Below are positions 1 through 7,257 of a stretch of 59,058 nt of DNA, piece after piece. Made by a program: the position numbers and the translations under genes. The notes beneath the pieces were generated by a model, which saw only the letters and a program-made list of their open reading frames with translations, made no database searches and was not told the DNA's origin. This DNA comes from Thermotogota bacterium. Lineage in GTDB: Bacteria; Thermotogota; Thermotogae; Thermotogales; Fervidobacteriaceae. The stretch spans positions 1 through 59,058 of the forward strand of contig JAUQPP010000003.1 of NCBI GenBank assembly GCA_030550315.1. The letters run 5' to 3'. Each line of letters starts with the position of its first letter. The stretch's first letter is position 1.

Positions 1-199
1 AAATTACCGAATAAACATGTTTATCAAAGTCCCATGCGTAGATTCCAGAGCCGATGAATATAAGCTCGTAGTCGAGTAATTTCTTTGCTTCAATTTTTGA
101 AAGTTCCAAGCATTCGCACTTTAACTCATCCGCGATCGCTTCCGCAATCTTTTTCGTGTTTCCAAGATGCTTTGAAGTGTACGTTACTATGCAACGCAT
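1..199 (-). CDS. Flavodoxin-family protein (N-terminal part, runs off the window)
   Basis: The N-terminal 66 codons of a flavodoxin-like, FMN-binding electron carrier; the rest lies beyond the left edge. The first strand (RCIVTYTS) is followed by a phosphate-binding loop of the flavodoxin type (S-K-H-L-G-N-T, residues 9-15), then a helix with KKIAEAIADEL and a second strand (YELIFIGSGIYAW) that carries the usual G-S loop. The start is ATG at 199-197; the upstream Shine-Dalgarno is weak. It lies 31 bases downstream of ndk on the same strand. Family assignment rests on the N-terminal fold pattern only, so the specific role is open. Confidence 0.72.
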   Translation of the reverse strand, partial: MRCIVTYTSKHLGNTKKIAEAIADELKCECLELSKIEAKKLLDYELIFIGSGIYAWDFDKHVYSVI

Positions 200-230
200 A
201 TCCCCGTCTCCCCGGGAAAAAGGTAAATAA

Positions 231-674
231 TCAGATGTCATCTTGCACATCCAAGTAGTAGTCTATGAGTTCGTCTTCCTTGAAGAAAATCGAAGATTCT
301 CTAAGATAATTTTCCTCACTATCACTCGCATGGATTAGATTTTTCGTTACCGTAAGTGCAAACTCTCCGCGAATAGTACCCGCCTCCGCTTTTAGAGGGT
401 CTGTGGCACCAACTATATGACGGACCATCTCAACCACTCTTGGAGCTTCAAGTACGAGAACCACAACAGGACCACTGATCATAAATTACAAAATTTCGTT
501 GTAAAACGGCTTACCTCTATGGGGTTCGTAGAGCTTTTCCGCTTGCTCTCGAGTCATTCTCAAGAACTTCATCCCCACTATTTTTATTCCACGTTGTTCA
601 AAACGCTTAAGAATTTCTCCGATTAAGCCTCTTCGAACGGCGTTAGGTTTGAGTATTATAAAAGTTCTCTCCAC
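231..674 (-). pseudogene. ndk: Nucleoside diphosphate kinase interrupted by an in-frame TAA
   Basis: Ndk transfers the gamma phosphate of ATP to NDPs through a phospho-histidine. The frame from ATG 674 gives the family start (ERTFIILKPNAVRRGLIGEI) and runs to FYNEIL. A TAA at 488-486 stops it after 62 residues. The same frame continues at once with F-M-I-S-G-P-V-V-V and the active-site segment N-L-I-H-A-S-D-S, ending at 231. Ignoring the stop, the product is about 146 residues, the normal family length, so only one codon is wrong (expected Glu, Gln or Lys; GAA to TAA would be one change). The catalytic His is downstream of the stop, so the short product cannot work. ATG 482 could allow re-initiation but gives only the C-terminal half. 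It may be a true nonsense mutation or a base-call error. Confidence 0.85.
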
Positions 675-1192
675 GAGAGCACCTCCAAGTACTTAAAGTT
701 AGTTGAAAGTGCGCTGAGAACCTCGTCCATCTCATTTTTTGGGTACTTTGTCAAAACATACGTTCTTGTCTGGTTACTCGATGAATCCTGAGCAAGGCAA
801 CGCAATTTAAGCACATCCCCTACGTATTCAGGAAAAAGTCTTTCACCGCACAATTCGTTCCGAGGAGTTTCAAGGCCACCTACCAATTTTTGGATCTCGA
901 TGCTGTGTTTTTTTGAAAATAAACTTATCATTGCTGCTTGGATTGCAAACGTGACCTTCGGATGTCCAGGAAAATGTTTGTTAAGTTTTTCTGTTATCGA
1001 GAATGCTTCATCTGTGCTAGTATGTTCGACTAAACTTCTGTACTCCTCTATAACCCCCATGAATATCTTGTAGTTTTCTCCTTTTTTACGTATTGGAAGA
1101 ATCGCACCTATCCCTGAGAAACCGTCTTCTTCGAGTCTCAAGACAATGTACTCGTAATCTTCGACTTTTGAGATGTTGTAGAAAAATTTCAT
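656..1192 (-). CDS. Enolase-superfamily N-terminal-like protein without the barrel
   Basis: A 178-residue protein. Residues 15-115 resemble the capping domain of dipeptide epimerases and other MLE-type enolase-superfamily enzymes: a strand ending GFSGIGAILP, then HFPGHPKVTFAIQAAMISL (compare the family pattern PGNxxAKAALDMALWDL) and QKLVGG at the domain end. The catalytic TIM barrel that carries the Lys and Asp/Glu ligands is missing; the last 60 residues match nothing I recognise. The start ATG shares its A with the stop of the upstream PBP gene (TAATG), and the 3' end overlaps the start of ndk by 19 bases, so the three genes are probably one transcript. Function unknown; a decayed epimerase or a reused domain are both possible. 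Confidence 0.6.
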   Translation of the reverse strand: MKFFYNISKVEDYEYIVLRLEEDGFSGIGAILPIRKKGENYKIFMGVIEEYRSLVEHTSTDEAFSITEKLNKHFPGHPKVTFAIQAAMISLFSKKHSIEIQKLVGGLETPRNELCGERLFPEYVGDVLKLRCLAQDSSSNQTRTYVLTKYPKNEMDEVLSALSTNFKYLEVLSWRELL

Positions 1193-3222
1193 TAGAATTC
1201 CCCTCCACCTAGTAATTTTAAGTAGACCTCTGCTGCAAGGTCTGAATCGTATTTGTTAATTTCTGTGAGAATTTCTTTCTGCTCGTCAGGACTTTTCGTT
1301 TTCAGCAAGTCCAAAATCTCCGTTGACGTGATAGTTCGATTCTTGACACGCTCGTAAATCTCGGAAATGGAGAGTTCCGCTCCAAATTTTTCTTCTTCTG
1401 CTTCTTTGCTAGTACTTTGAGGACTTGGAAGCTCGATTCTTTCTCCTTCGAGCTCGGAACTTTCGGTGCTGGCTGGTGAAGTTTTGGCTACAGAGGTTTT
1501 GATTGGCATACCTATTGGGGTGTAGCCTATGACCGTTTGCGAAGCAATTTTCTTCCAAGTTGGTGCAACGTCCCGACCACCCGTAAGATTTTTACCATCT
1601 TTAACAAGGAGGAACAGATACTTACCGTCTCCACCAACAAACCAAGCATTATTCTCGGCCGTTCCAGTCTTTCCATATATCGTGCGGCCTGGGAGATACG
1701 CTGATTTCCCAGTTCCCATCGAAACCACCTTTTCCAGAACTTGAAGTGTGAGAATTGATGCTTCAACTGGAGTGCGTGCATCGAATCCTTTCGGATTATG
1801 CACAATATTGAGAACTTCCGGTCGGTAAGAGTAGTAGTAAACTCCGTTTTTGTCGCGTACGTACTCTATTATCCTCGGACGGACGACAATGCCACCATTG
1901 AATATTGGTTCATATCCCTTTGCTACATCAACAAGGGACGTCTCTATCGTACCAAGGGAGATTGTTGCATCGTTTGGATAAAAACCGTCCACCATCAAAA
2001 CATTTTGTATAAAGTGTTTCACCTTATTTTGACCAAGTTTCATAAAGAGGTTAACCGAAGGAACATTTCTCGAATAAACAAGGGCATTTTCAACGGTAAC
2101 AGCTTGCCAAAACTCTTCGTCAAAGTTCTTCGGTTCCCATTTCCCAATTTTGATGGGTTTATCTTCGAGTATGTCGTTCTTGTTCCAACCGGCCATGAAT
2201 GCGAGGTAGTAATAATATGGCTTGACGACGGAACCTATTTGCCTTCGCCCTTCAAAGATTCCCAAGCCGTAGGCTGCTTTAATACGACCTGTTGTGTGTT
2301 CGACGATGAGACCTGCCATGGTCTTTTTGTCGATGTTTTCCATCAAAAGTCTTTGCATGCTTCGGTCAAGTGTTGTTCGTACTCTAAAACCGTTCCTTAA
2401 AAGCGCAAGGTCAAACCCAAGATCTTTTAGATCGGTAACGATCATCCAGAAAAGGTCGACATCTAGGTGTTCCTTGGCTTCTTCATACGGGAGGATTCGC
2501 TCCTTTCCAAGGGATTCAAGGTACCTTTGATACTCCTGGTCATTAATAATATCGGCTTCCTTCATTTTATTCAAAACGGTTTTCGTGAACTGAGTGTTTA
2601 AGTCCCTCAAAGGGTTAGCCTTTTCTGGGGACCTGAGCGTTGCCACAAGCATGGCGATTTCCAATGGCGTCAGCTCGTCGATGGACTTCCTAAAATAATA
2701 TCTTGCTGCTGCTGGGAAACCGTAAATGCCGTTGCCGAGGTATACTGAATTGATATACATCTCGAGTATCTCTTCTTTTGAATACTTTTGCTCGAGCCAC
2801 AGTGCAATCATAACTTCTTTGAGTTTTCTGCGCCATGTTCGTTCCGTTGTTAAGTACAATGTTCGGGCAAGTTGTTGTGTGATAGTACTACCACCCTGAA
2901 TCTCATCTGTTGTTATTATGACAAAAAGAGAACGCAATATTCCCTTAAGATCAATACCGCTGTGTTTGTAGAATCTCTTATCTTCCGAAGCAATCACTGA
3001 ATCTTTTAAGATTTGAGGTATTTCGTCGTAATCTCTCCAAACGGTTTTCGGTGAGTAGAGTAACGTTCCGTCGGAGTATTCTATGATAAGTCCGGATGGT
3101 ACTTTGTTTTCAGGAGCTTCAAGTTCAGAAGTGATTCGGTTGTACAAAATCAGTGGGAGGTTGTACGCCGCTACGAAGGCGATTATTGAGAGCACCAATA
3201 CCGTGGGAACAATAAATTTCAT
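1192..3222 (-). CDS. Class A penicillin-binding protein (glycosyltransferase and transpeptidase)
   Basis: Polymerises lipid II and cross-links peptidoglycan outside the inner membrane. The 676-residue product has an N-terminal membrane anchor (residues 3-27). The GT51 domain shows EDKRFYKHSG with catalytic Glu80, GGSTITQQLAR (110-120), KEEILEMYIN (150-158) and YLGNGIYGFPAAA. The transpeptidase domain has the nucleophile motif S331-V-V-K334, S384-R-N and K518-T-G. The C-terminal 120 residues are low-complexity and charged. The start ATG has GGAGGG eight bases upstream, which lies inside the end of the methyltransferase gene. Length is typical for PBP1A. Confidence 0.95.
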   Translation of the reverse strand: MKFIVPTVLVLSIIAFVAAYNLPLILYNRITSELEAPENKVPSGLIIEYSDGTLLYSPKTVWRDYDEIPQILKDSVIASEDKRFYKHSGIDLKGILRSLFVIITTDEIQGGSTITQQLARTLYLTTERTWRRKLKEVMIALWLEQKYSKEEILEMYINSVYLGNGIYGFPAAARYYFRKSIDELTPLEIAMLVATLRSPEKANPLRDLNTQFTKTVLNKMKEADIINDQEYQRYLESLGKERILPYEEAKEHLDVDLFWMIVTDLKDLGFDLALLRNGFRVRTTLDRSMQRLLMENIDKKTMAGLIVEHTTGRIKAAYGLGIFEGRRQIGSVVKPYYYYLAFMAGWNKNDILEDKPIKIGKWEPKNFDEEFWQAVTVENALVYSRNVPSVNLFMKLGQNKVKHFIQNVLMVDGFYPNDATISLGTIETSLVDVAKGYEPIFNGGIVVRPRIIEYVRDKNGVYYYSYRPEVLNIVHNPKGFDARTPVEASILTLQVLEKVVSMGTGKSAYLPGRTIYGKTGTAENNAWFVGGDGKYLFLLVKDGKNLTGGRDVAPTWKKIASQTVIGYTPIGMPIKTSVAKTSPASTESSELEGERIELPSPQSTSKEAEEEKFGAELSISEIYERVKNRTITSTEILDLLKTKSPDEQKEILTEINKYDSDLAAEVYLKLLGGGEF

Positions 3223-3682
3223 TGATCGAACCCTCCAAGCTCAGTAAGTATTTCTTCCACACAAGTCCATTTATGTTTTTCCCAATTGTGAACCCACCAA
3301 TTGAATCTTTTCCGACGACCCTGTGACAGGGGAAATACAAAGGTAGTGGGTTAGCTGCGAGTGCAAAACCAACTACGCGAGGGCTAATTTTCAGGTTTTT
3401 ACCGATGTCTCCATACGAAATTATTGTACCATACGGAACATTTTCTCTCAAGTATTCAAGGACTTTTCGAAACACAGGGCCTAAGTTGTACGATACAGGG
3501 AAACTCAGCAGAGTGATTTCACCTCTCAAATAAGCTCGTAGCTGCCGAGTAAAGACATTGTCACCCCTTTCCTCCAAACGGTCAGTACTGAGAACTATTC
3601 TGATGCAGCTATCCTCTACAGAGTGGACGATAATACTACCTATTTCACAACTAACAACGGAAATTGTCACCTTTTCCGTCAA
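3125..3682 (-). CDS. ogt: Methylated-DNA--protein-cysteine methyltransferase
   Basis: Suicide repair protein that takes alkyl groups from O6-alkylguanine onto a cysteine. The active-site motif P-C-H-R-V is present with Cys119, along with the helix-turn-helix stretch PYGTIISYGDIG and the preceding FRKVLEYL. I start it at TTG 3682, five bases after AAGGTGA; an ATG at 3781 would add 33 residues that do not look like the family and would run into the divergent dCMP deaminase leader. After KKYLLSLEG, where the family normally ends, the frame goes on for about 34 residues and overlaps the PBP start by 98 bases. Confidence 0.88.
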   Translation of the reverse strand: MTEKVTISVVSCEIGSIIVHSVEDSCIRIVLSTDRLEERGDNVFTRQLRAYLRGEITLLSFPVSYNLGPVFRKVLEYLRENVPYGTIISYGDIGKNLKISPRVVGFALAANPLPLYFPCHRVVGKDSIGGFTIGKNINGLVWKKYLLSLEGSINEIYCSHGIGALNNRLRSGVQPPTDFVQPNHF

Positions 3683-3793
3683 AAGTGTCACCTTCCTTTG
3701 GAATGTTAACGTTGATTTAATCTCTGCGTTGTAGTAGAATTTAAACGAAAGAAAGCATTGAACCTCGGATTCTTTAAACAAGGAGCGGTTATT

Positions 3794-4291
3794 ATGGACC
3801 TCAAGGACTACCTAGAGAATGTTACCATAAAACGCAGTGAAAACAAAAGGGAGAGTTGGGACGAATACTTTAAGAAAATAGCAAAAATCATCGCTGAACG
3901 TTCAACGTGTACACACAGAAAAGTTGGGGCTGTTATTGTTAAAGATAAGCGAATACTTGCAACGGGTTACAACCAACCGCCATCGGGTTTTCCACATTGT
4001 GATGAGATAGGTTGCATACGTGACGATTTGGGAATTCCATCCGGGAGGAACCAGGAGATCTGTTACGGGCTCCATGCCGAACAGAACGCACTTATGCAGG
4101 CTGCCAAGTTTGGGATATCCACAGAGGGAGCGACAATGTACGTGACCCACAAGCCATGTTCTGTTTGTGCCCGGCTAATAATAAATGCCGGTATTAAGAG
4201 AGTTGTATACATAGAAGGTTATCCAGATCCGCTGACAGACTTTTTCTTCGGAAAATGCGAAATAGAAGTCGAAGGTGACGAGAATCGGTAA
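3794..4291 (+). CDS. comEB: Deoxycytidylate (dCMP) deaminase
   Basis: Deaminates dCMP to dUMP, the precursor for dTMP. The 165-residue protein has the zinc and catalytic signature H94-A-E96 and P-C122-S-V-C125, plus the family's N-terminal [19 protein letters not shown] and [16 protein letters not shown] 3794 sits after AAGGAG with a usual gap; the open frame begins 12 codons earlier but without a ribosome site. It is divergent from ogt. The korB gene starts 27 bases downstream and may be cotranscribed, although it is unrelated in function. Confidence 0.93.
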   Translation: MDLKDYLENVTIKRSENKRESWDEYFKKIAKIIAERSTCTHRKVGAVIVKDKRILATGYNQPPSGFPHCDEIGCIRDDLGIPSGRNQEICYGLHAEQNALMQAAKFGISTEGATMYVTHKPCSVCARLIINAGIKRVVYIEGYPDPLTDFFFGKCEIEVEGDENR

Positions 4292-4318
4292 CAAGGATGA
4301 ATTGAGGAGGTGTTTTGT

Positions 4319-5140
4319 TTGAAACGAGATACACTGATCCAATATCTCAGGGCGGACAGGTGGCCAACTGTATGGTGTCCGGGATGTGGTAACGGAATAA
4401 TATTGAAAAGTTTTCTTGAAGCGTTCAGCCAAACGGGATTAAAACAAGAAGAAACGGCTGTCGTTTCAGGAATAGGTTGCTCGTCCCGAGCAACAGGTTA
4501 CATAGATTTCAACACCCTTCACACCTTACACGGAAGGGCTATAGCTTTTGCAACAGGAGTAGCACTCGCAAGACCGGATTTCAAAGTTGTCGTTATGGGT
4601 GGAGATGGGGACATAACAGCCATCGGTGGGAACCATTTCATACATGCTTGTCGAAGGAATATTAATATGACGATAATTATATACAACAACATGATATACG
4701 GTATGACCGGCGGACAACATTCTCCAACAACTCCTGGAGGAAAAGTAGCTGGTACGATGCCGTATGGAAATGTGGAAGACCAATTTGATGTTGTAAACCT
4801 TGCGCTCGCAGCCGGTGCTACGTACGTGGCTCGTTCAACTGTGTATCATTACCAACTGAGTGTTAAGTACATAAAAGAAGCGCTTCTTCATAAGGGAACC
4901 TCTGTTGTGGAAATCATGAGTAATTGTCATACCTACTATGGTAGGTACAACAACCTTAGGGAGCCATGGCAGATGCTTGAATATTTCAAGGAAAACTCAG
5001 TAATGAAGGACAAAGCTGAGAAGATGTCTTCGGAAGAACTTGTGGGAAAGATTGTCATTGGCGTTTTCAGAAAGGACGACTCGAAGCAAGATTTTTACAC
5101 CCGTTACAGGTTGACTTACGCTAAGGGGGAGTCTAAATGA
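4319..5140 (+). CDS. korB: 2-oxoacid:ferredoxin oxidoreductase, beta subunit
   Basis: Thiamine-diphosphate-binding subunit of a 2-oxoglutarate or other 2-oxoacid:ferredoxin oxidoreductase, which makes acyl-CoA, CO2 and reduced ferredoxin. The N-terminus WPTVWCPGCGNG (Cys20, Cys23) is characteristic of the KorB/VorB type, and MGGDGDITAIGGNH followed by IIYNN is the ThDP/magnesium motif. TTG 4319 is eight bases after GAGGAGG; the GTG at 4310 lies inside that Shine-Dalgarno and is rejected. It overlaps korC by four bases (ATGA). No alpha subunit gene is beside it; dCMP deaminase is directly upstream. Substrate cannot be read from sequence. Confidence 0.9.
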   Translation: MKRDTLIQYLRADRWPTVWCPGCGNGIILKSFLEAFSQTGLKQEETAVVSGIGCSSRATGYIDFNTLHTLHGRAIAFATGVALARPDFKVVVMGGDGDITAIGGNHFIHACRRNINMTIIIYNNMIYGMTGGQHSPTTPGGKVAGTMPYGNVEDQFDVVNLALAAGATYVARSTVYHYQLSVKYIKEALLHKGTSVVEIMSNCHTYYGRYNNLREPWQMLEYFKENSVMKDKAEKMSSEELVGKIVIGVFRKDDSKQDFYTRYRLTYAKGESK

Positions 5141-5733
5141 AGAGGCCATTTTCCATAAGAATAGCGGGAATCGGAGGTCAGGGCAATCTTTTAGCCGGAT
5201 ACGTTCTCTCAAAAGCTTTTGTGCTCGCTGAAAAATACGTGATTCAAACTCAAAATTACAGTGAGCAAGTACGTGGAGGGCCAAGTTACTGTGATGTCTT
5301 AGTCTCAGACGAACCAATACTCTATCCTCGTGCTGTTCTTTTCGATACACTTATAATCATGCATCCATCGATGGTCAGCCATGGAAAGCTTGTGGCAACG
5401 AACGGTATCATAGTATACGACAATACATACATTCCAGATTTACCAAAAGATGTGAAAAGGATAACAAAGAGAATCATCGACGTTCCGGCCAGTAGAATTG
5501 CGATTGAGAAGTTCAACAACGTGATGGTATCTAATATGATACTTTTGGGCGCGCTTGTCAAATCCACCGCAATCGTACCTTTCGAGATTCTTTACGATGC
5601 CGTTCGCGAGGAAGTAAATCCCAAGTATTACGATCTTAACGTGGAGGCGATAAAGCTTGGCGCAACACTCACGGACAAGCTTTACAAGCCGAGAATTGAA
5701 AGAAAAAGAAAAAGAACGATCGGTTTTGAATGA
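5137..5733 (+). CDS. korC: 2-oxoacid:ferredoxin oxidoreductase, gamma subunit
   Basis: A 198-residue gamma subunit of the same complex as korB. It opens with the glycine-rich motif RIAGIGGQGNLLAGYVL and has the family segment QNYSEQVRGGPSYCDVLVS. The start overlaps the korB stop (ATGA), which argues for translational coupling and equal amounts of the two subunits. Without an alpha subunit the complex cannot be complete, so korA (and perhaps korD) should be elsewhere in the genome. Confidence 0.9.
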   Translation: MKRPFSIRIAGIGGQGNLLAGYVLSKAFVLAEKYVIQTQNYSEQVRGGPSYCDVLVSDEPILYPRAVLFDTLIIMHPSMVSHGKLVATNGIIVYDNTYIPDLPKDVKRITKRIIDVPASRIAIEKFNNVMVSNMILLGALVKSTAIVPFEILYDAVREEVNPKYYDLNVEAIKLGATLTDKLYKPRIERKRKRTIGFE

Positions 5734-6187
5734 TATTGGCTCAGGCAGTTTAACCGAGTCCTTCTCTCACGCGATAGATGGGATAGTTGAATCGATCCTT
5801 TCGGAGCGAAACCTCAGGATCCATTTTGCGATAGGTTTGGTGATATTAGCAACCACCTTTTTTCTTCCCATCCCCAGGGAAGACCTCCTATGGGTAGTGT
5901 TCGCTGTTTTCTTTGTGATATGGTCCGAGCTTGTGAACACCATCGTCGAACATCTGATGAACCTATACAGTTCCGAATTTCATCCTGTGATTAAGATAAT
6001 AAAAGATGTGAGTGCAGGTGTTGTCCTATGGGCTTCTCTTTTTGCCGTTACTGTAGGGATTATAGTTTTCGGGGGGTTAATGTTCAACTGGAGCTTGGAA
6101 GTTGGAAAGGTTTTTGCTATAATATCTACAGCCACGTTTCCCCTACTAAGTATTAAGGTGGTGAGAAATTGGAAAATGAAAAAATAA
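5726..6187 (+). CDS. dgkA: Diacylglycerol/undecaprenol kinase family protein
   Basis: Small membrane kinase of the DgkA fold, in Gram-positive-like bacteria mostly an undecaprenol kinase that feeds lipid carriers for wall synthesis. Family signatures: SFSHAIDGIVESILSERNLRIHF at the N-terminus, WSELVNTIVEHLMNLYSSEFHP (the conserved E-xx-NT-xx-E core) and IKDVSAGVVLWASLFA. Three membrane helices follow, and a fourth hydrophobic stretch sits at the C-terminus, so at 153 residues it is a little longer than usual. The Asp that often follows the second Glu helix is Asn here (HLMNLY). TTG 5726 overlaps the korC stop; there is no good Shine-Dalgarno and TTG 5696 is an alternative. Confidence 0.82.
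   Translation: MNDIGSGSLTESFSHAIDGIVESILSERNLRIHFAIGLVILATTFFLPIPREDLLWVVFAVFFVIWSELVNTIVEHLMNLYSSEFHPVIKIIKDVSAGVVLWASLFAVTVGIIVFGGLMFNWSLEVGKVFAIISTATFPLLSIKVVRNWKMKK
6095..6123 (+). promoter_or_regulatory. Sigma-A type promoter for cheB, inside dgkA
   Basis: TTGGAA at 6095-6100, a 17-base spacer and TATAAT at 6118-6123 with TGC just before it (extended -10). It lies in the 3' end of dgkA, 46 bases ahead of the cheB start, so cheB can be transcribed apart from the kor-dgkA genes. Confidence 0.6.
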
Positions 6188-7206
6188 AGGTAATGATAGT
6201 CGATGATTCTCCCTTCATGAGGATGATACTTAAAGATATTATCGATCAACAACCTGACATGAAGGTTATCGCAATTGCGAAGGACGGTATGGAGGCAGTT
6301 GAACTCGCATTGAAGCATCGTCCCGATGTAATAACGATGGACGTTGAAATGCCAAAGCTCAATGGCATCGAAGCGGTCAAGGAGATTATGAAACGAGCGC
6401 CAACGAGGATTATCATGGTCAGTAGCCTCACAGAAGAAGGTGCGGAGATCACGTTACTTGCATTGGAACTTGGTGCCGTTGATTTTGTTACTAAGCCGTC
6501 TGGTAGCGTATCGATGGACTTCAGAAAAATGGCACCTGAGCTCATTCAGAAAATTCGTGATGCGATTAAGATAGGTGTGAATCAGTTGCTTTCTAGGAGA
6601 AAACCGGTTAGTGGATTAAAAGTGAGGACGATTGTCTCCGGAAAGATCGTTGTTATCGGTTCCTCAACAGGCGGGCCACGCTCGTTGGACTTGGTGATTC
6701 CTCCACTGCCGAAAGATTTTCCAGCTCCTATTTTAATTGTTCAACACATGCCTCCTGGTTTTACTAAATCACTTGCTCAAAGGTTGGACAGGATATCAAA
6801 CATCTCTGTCAAGGAAGCCGAAGATGGCGACGAGTTGAAACCAGGTTGTGCGTACGTAGCTCCTGGAGATTTCCACATGGGTGTGAAATACCAGGATCGA
6901 AAAGGGATAATCTACTTAGATAAGAGAACGGAGAAGATAAATAACGTAAGACCTTCTGTGGATTATACTCTTGATAAGGTTGCGGAGATTTACAAAGAAA
7001 ACACAGTAGCGGTTATCCTGACCGGAATGGGAAGGGATGGAGCTAAAGGAGCGTTTAAAGTCAAATTTTTCAAAGGTGTCGTCATAGCTGAAAGCCAGGA
7101 AACGTGCGTTGTTTACGGAATGCCGAAGGCAGTTGTTGAGGAAGGTTACGCGGATTTTGTGTTGCCGGCGGATAAAATTCCTGAAAAACTCACCGAGCTG
7201 GTGTAA
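6169..7206 (+). CDS. cheB: Chemotaxis protein-glutamate methylesterase/deamidase
   Basis: Response regulator that demethylates chemoreceptors and resets adaptation. The receiver domain has the acidic pair D12-D13, phospho-acceptor D58 (TMDVEMP), the switch Ser-Ser (MVSSL) and Lys in VTKPSG. The esterase domain has the triad: Ser about 166 in SSTGGP, His in VQHMPPGF and Asp in GMGRDGAKG. The 345-residue length is normal. TTG 6169 follows AAGGTGGTGAG. No other che gene is adjacent. Confidence 0.96.
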   Translation: MENEKIKVMIVDDSPFMRMILKDIIDQQPDMKVIAIAKDGMEAVELALKHRPDVITMDVEMPKLNGIEAVKEIMKRAPTRIIMVSSLTEEGAEITLLALELGAVDFVTKPSGSVSMDFRKMAPELIQKIRDAIKIGVNQLLSRRKPVSGLKVRTIVSGKIVVIGSSTGGPRSLDLVIPPLPKDFPAPILIVQHMPPGFTKSLAQRLDRISNISVKEAEDGDELKPGCAYVAPGDFHMGVKYQDRKGIIYLDKRTEKINNVRPSVDYTLDKVAEIYKENTVAVILTGMGRDGAKGAFKVKFFKGVVIAESQETCVVYGMPKAVVEEGYADFVLPADKIPEKLTELV

Positions 7207-7257
7207 AGTACACATCAAAATAAACATCACCTAAGATTTTTAGAGGAGGGAAAAGAT

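Noticed and set aside
231-674. TAA recoded as an amino acid
   Set aside because: Two genes have internal TAA, but many intact genes here (for example the PBP and asnS) use TAA as a true stop at family-typical ends, so general reassignment is excluded.
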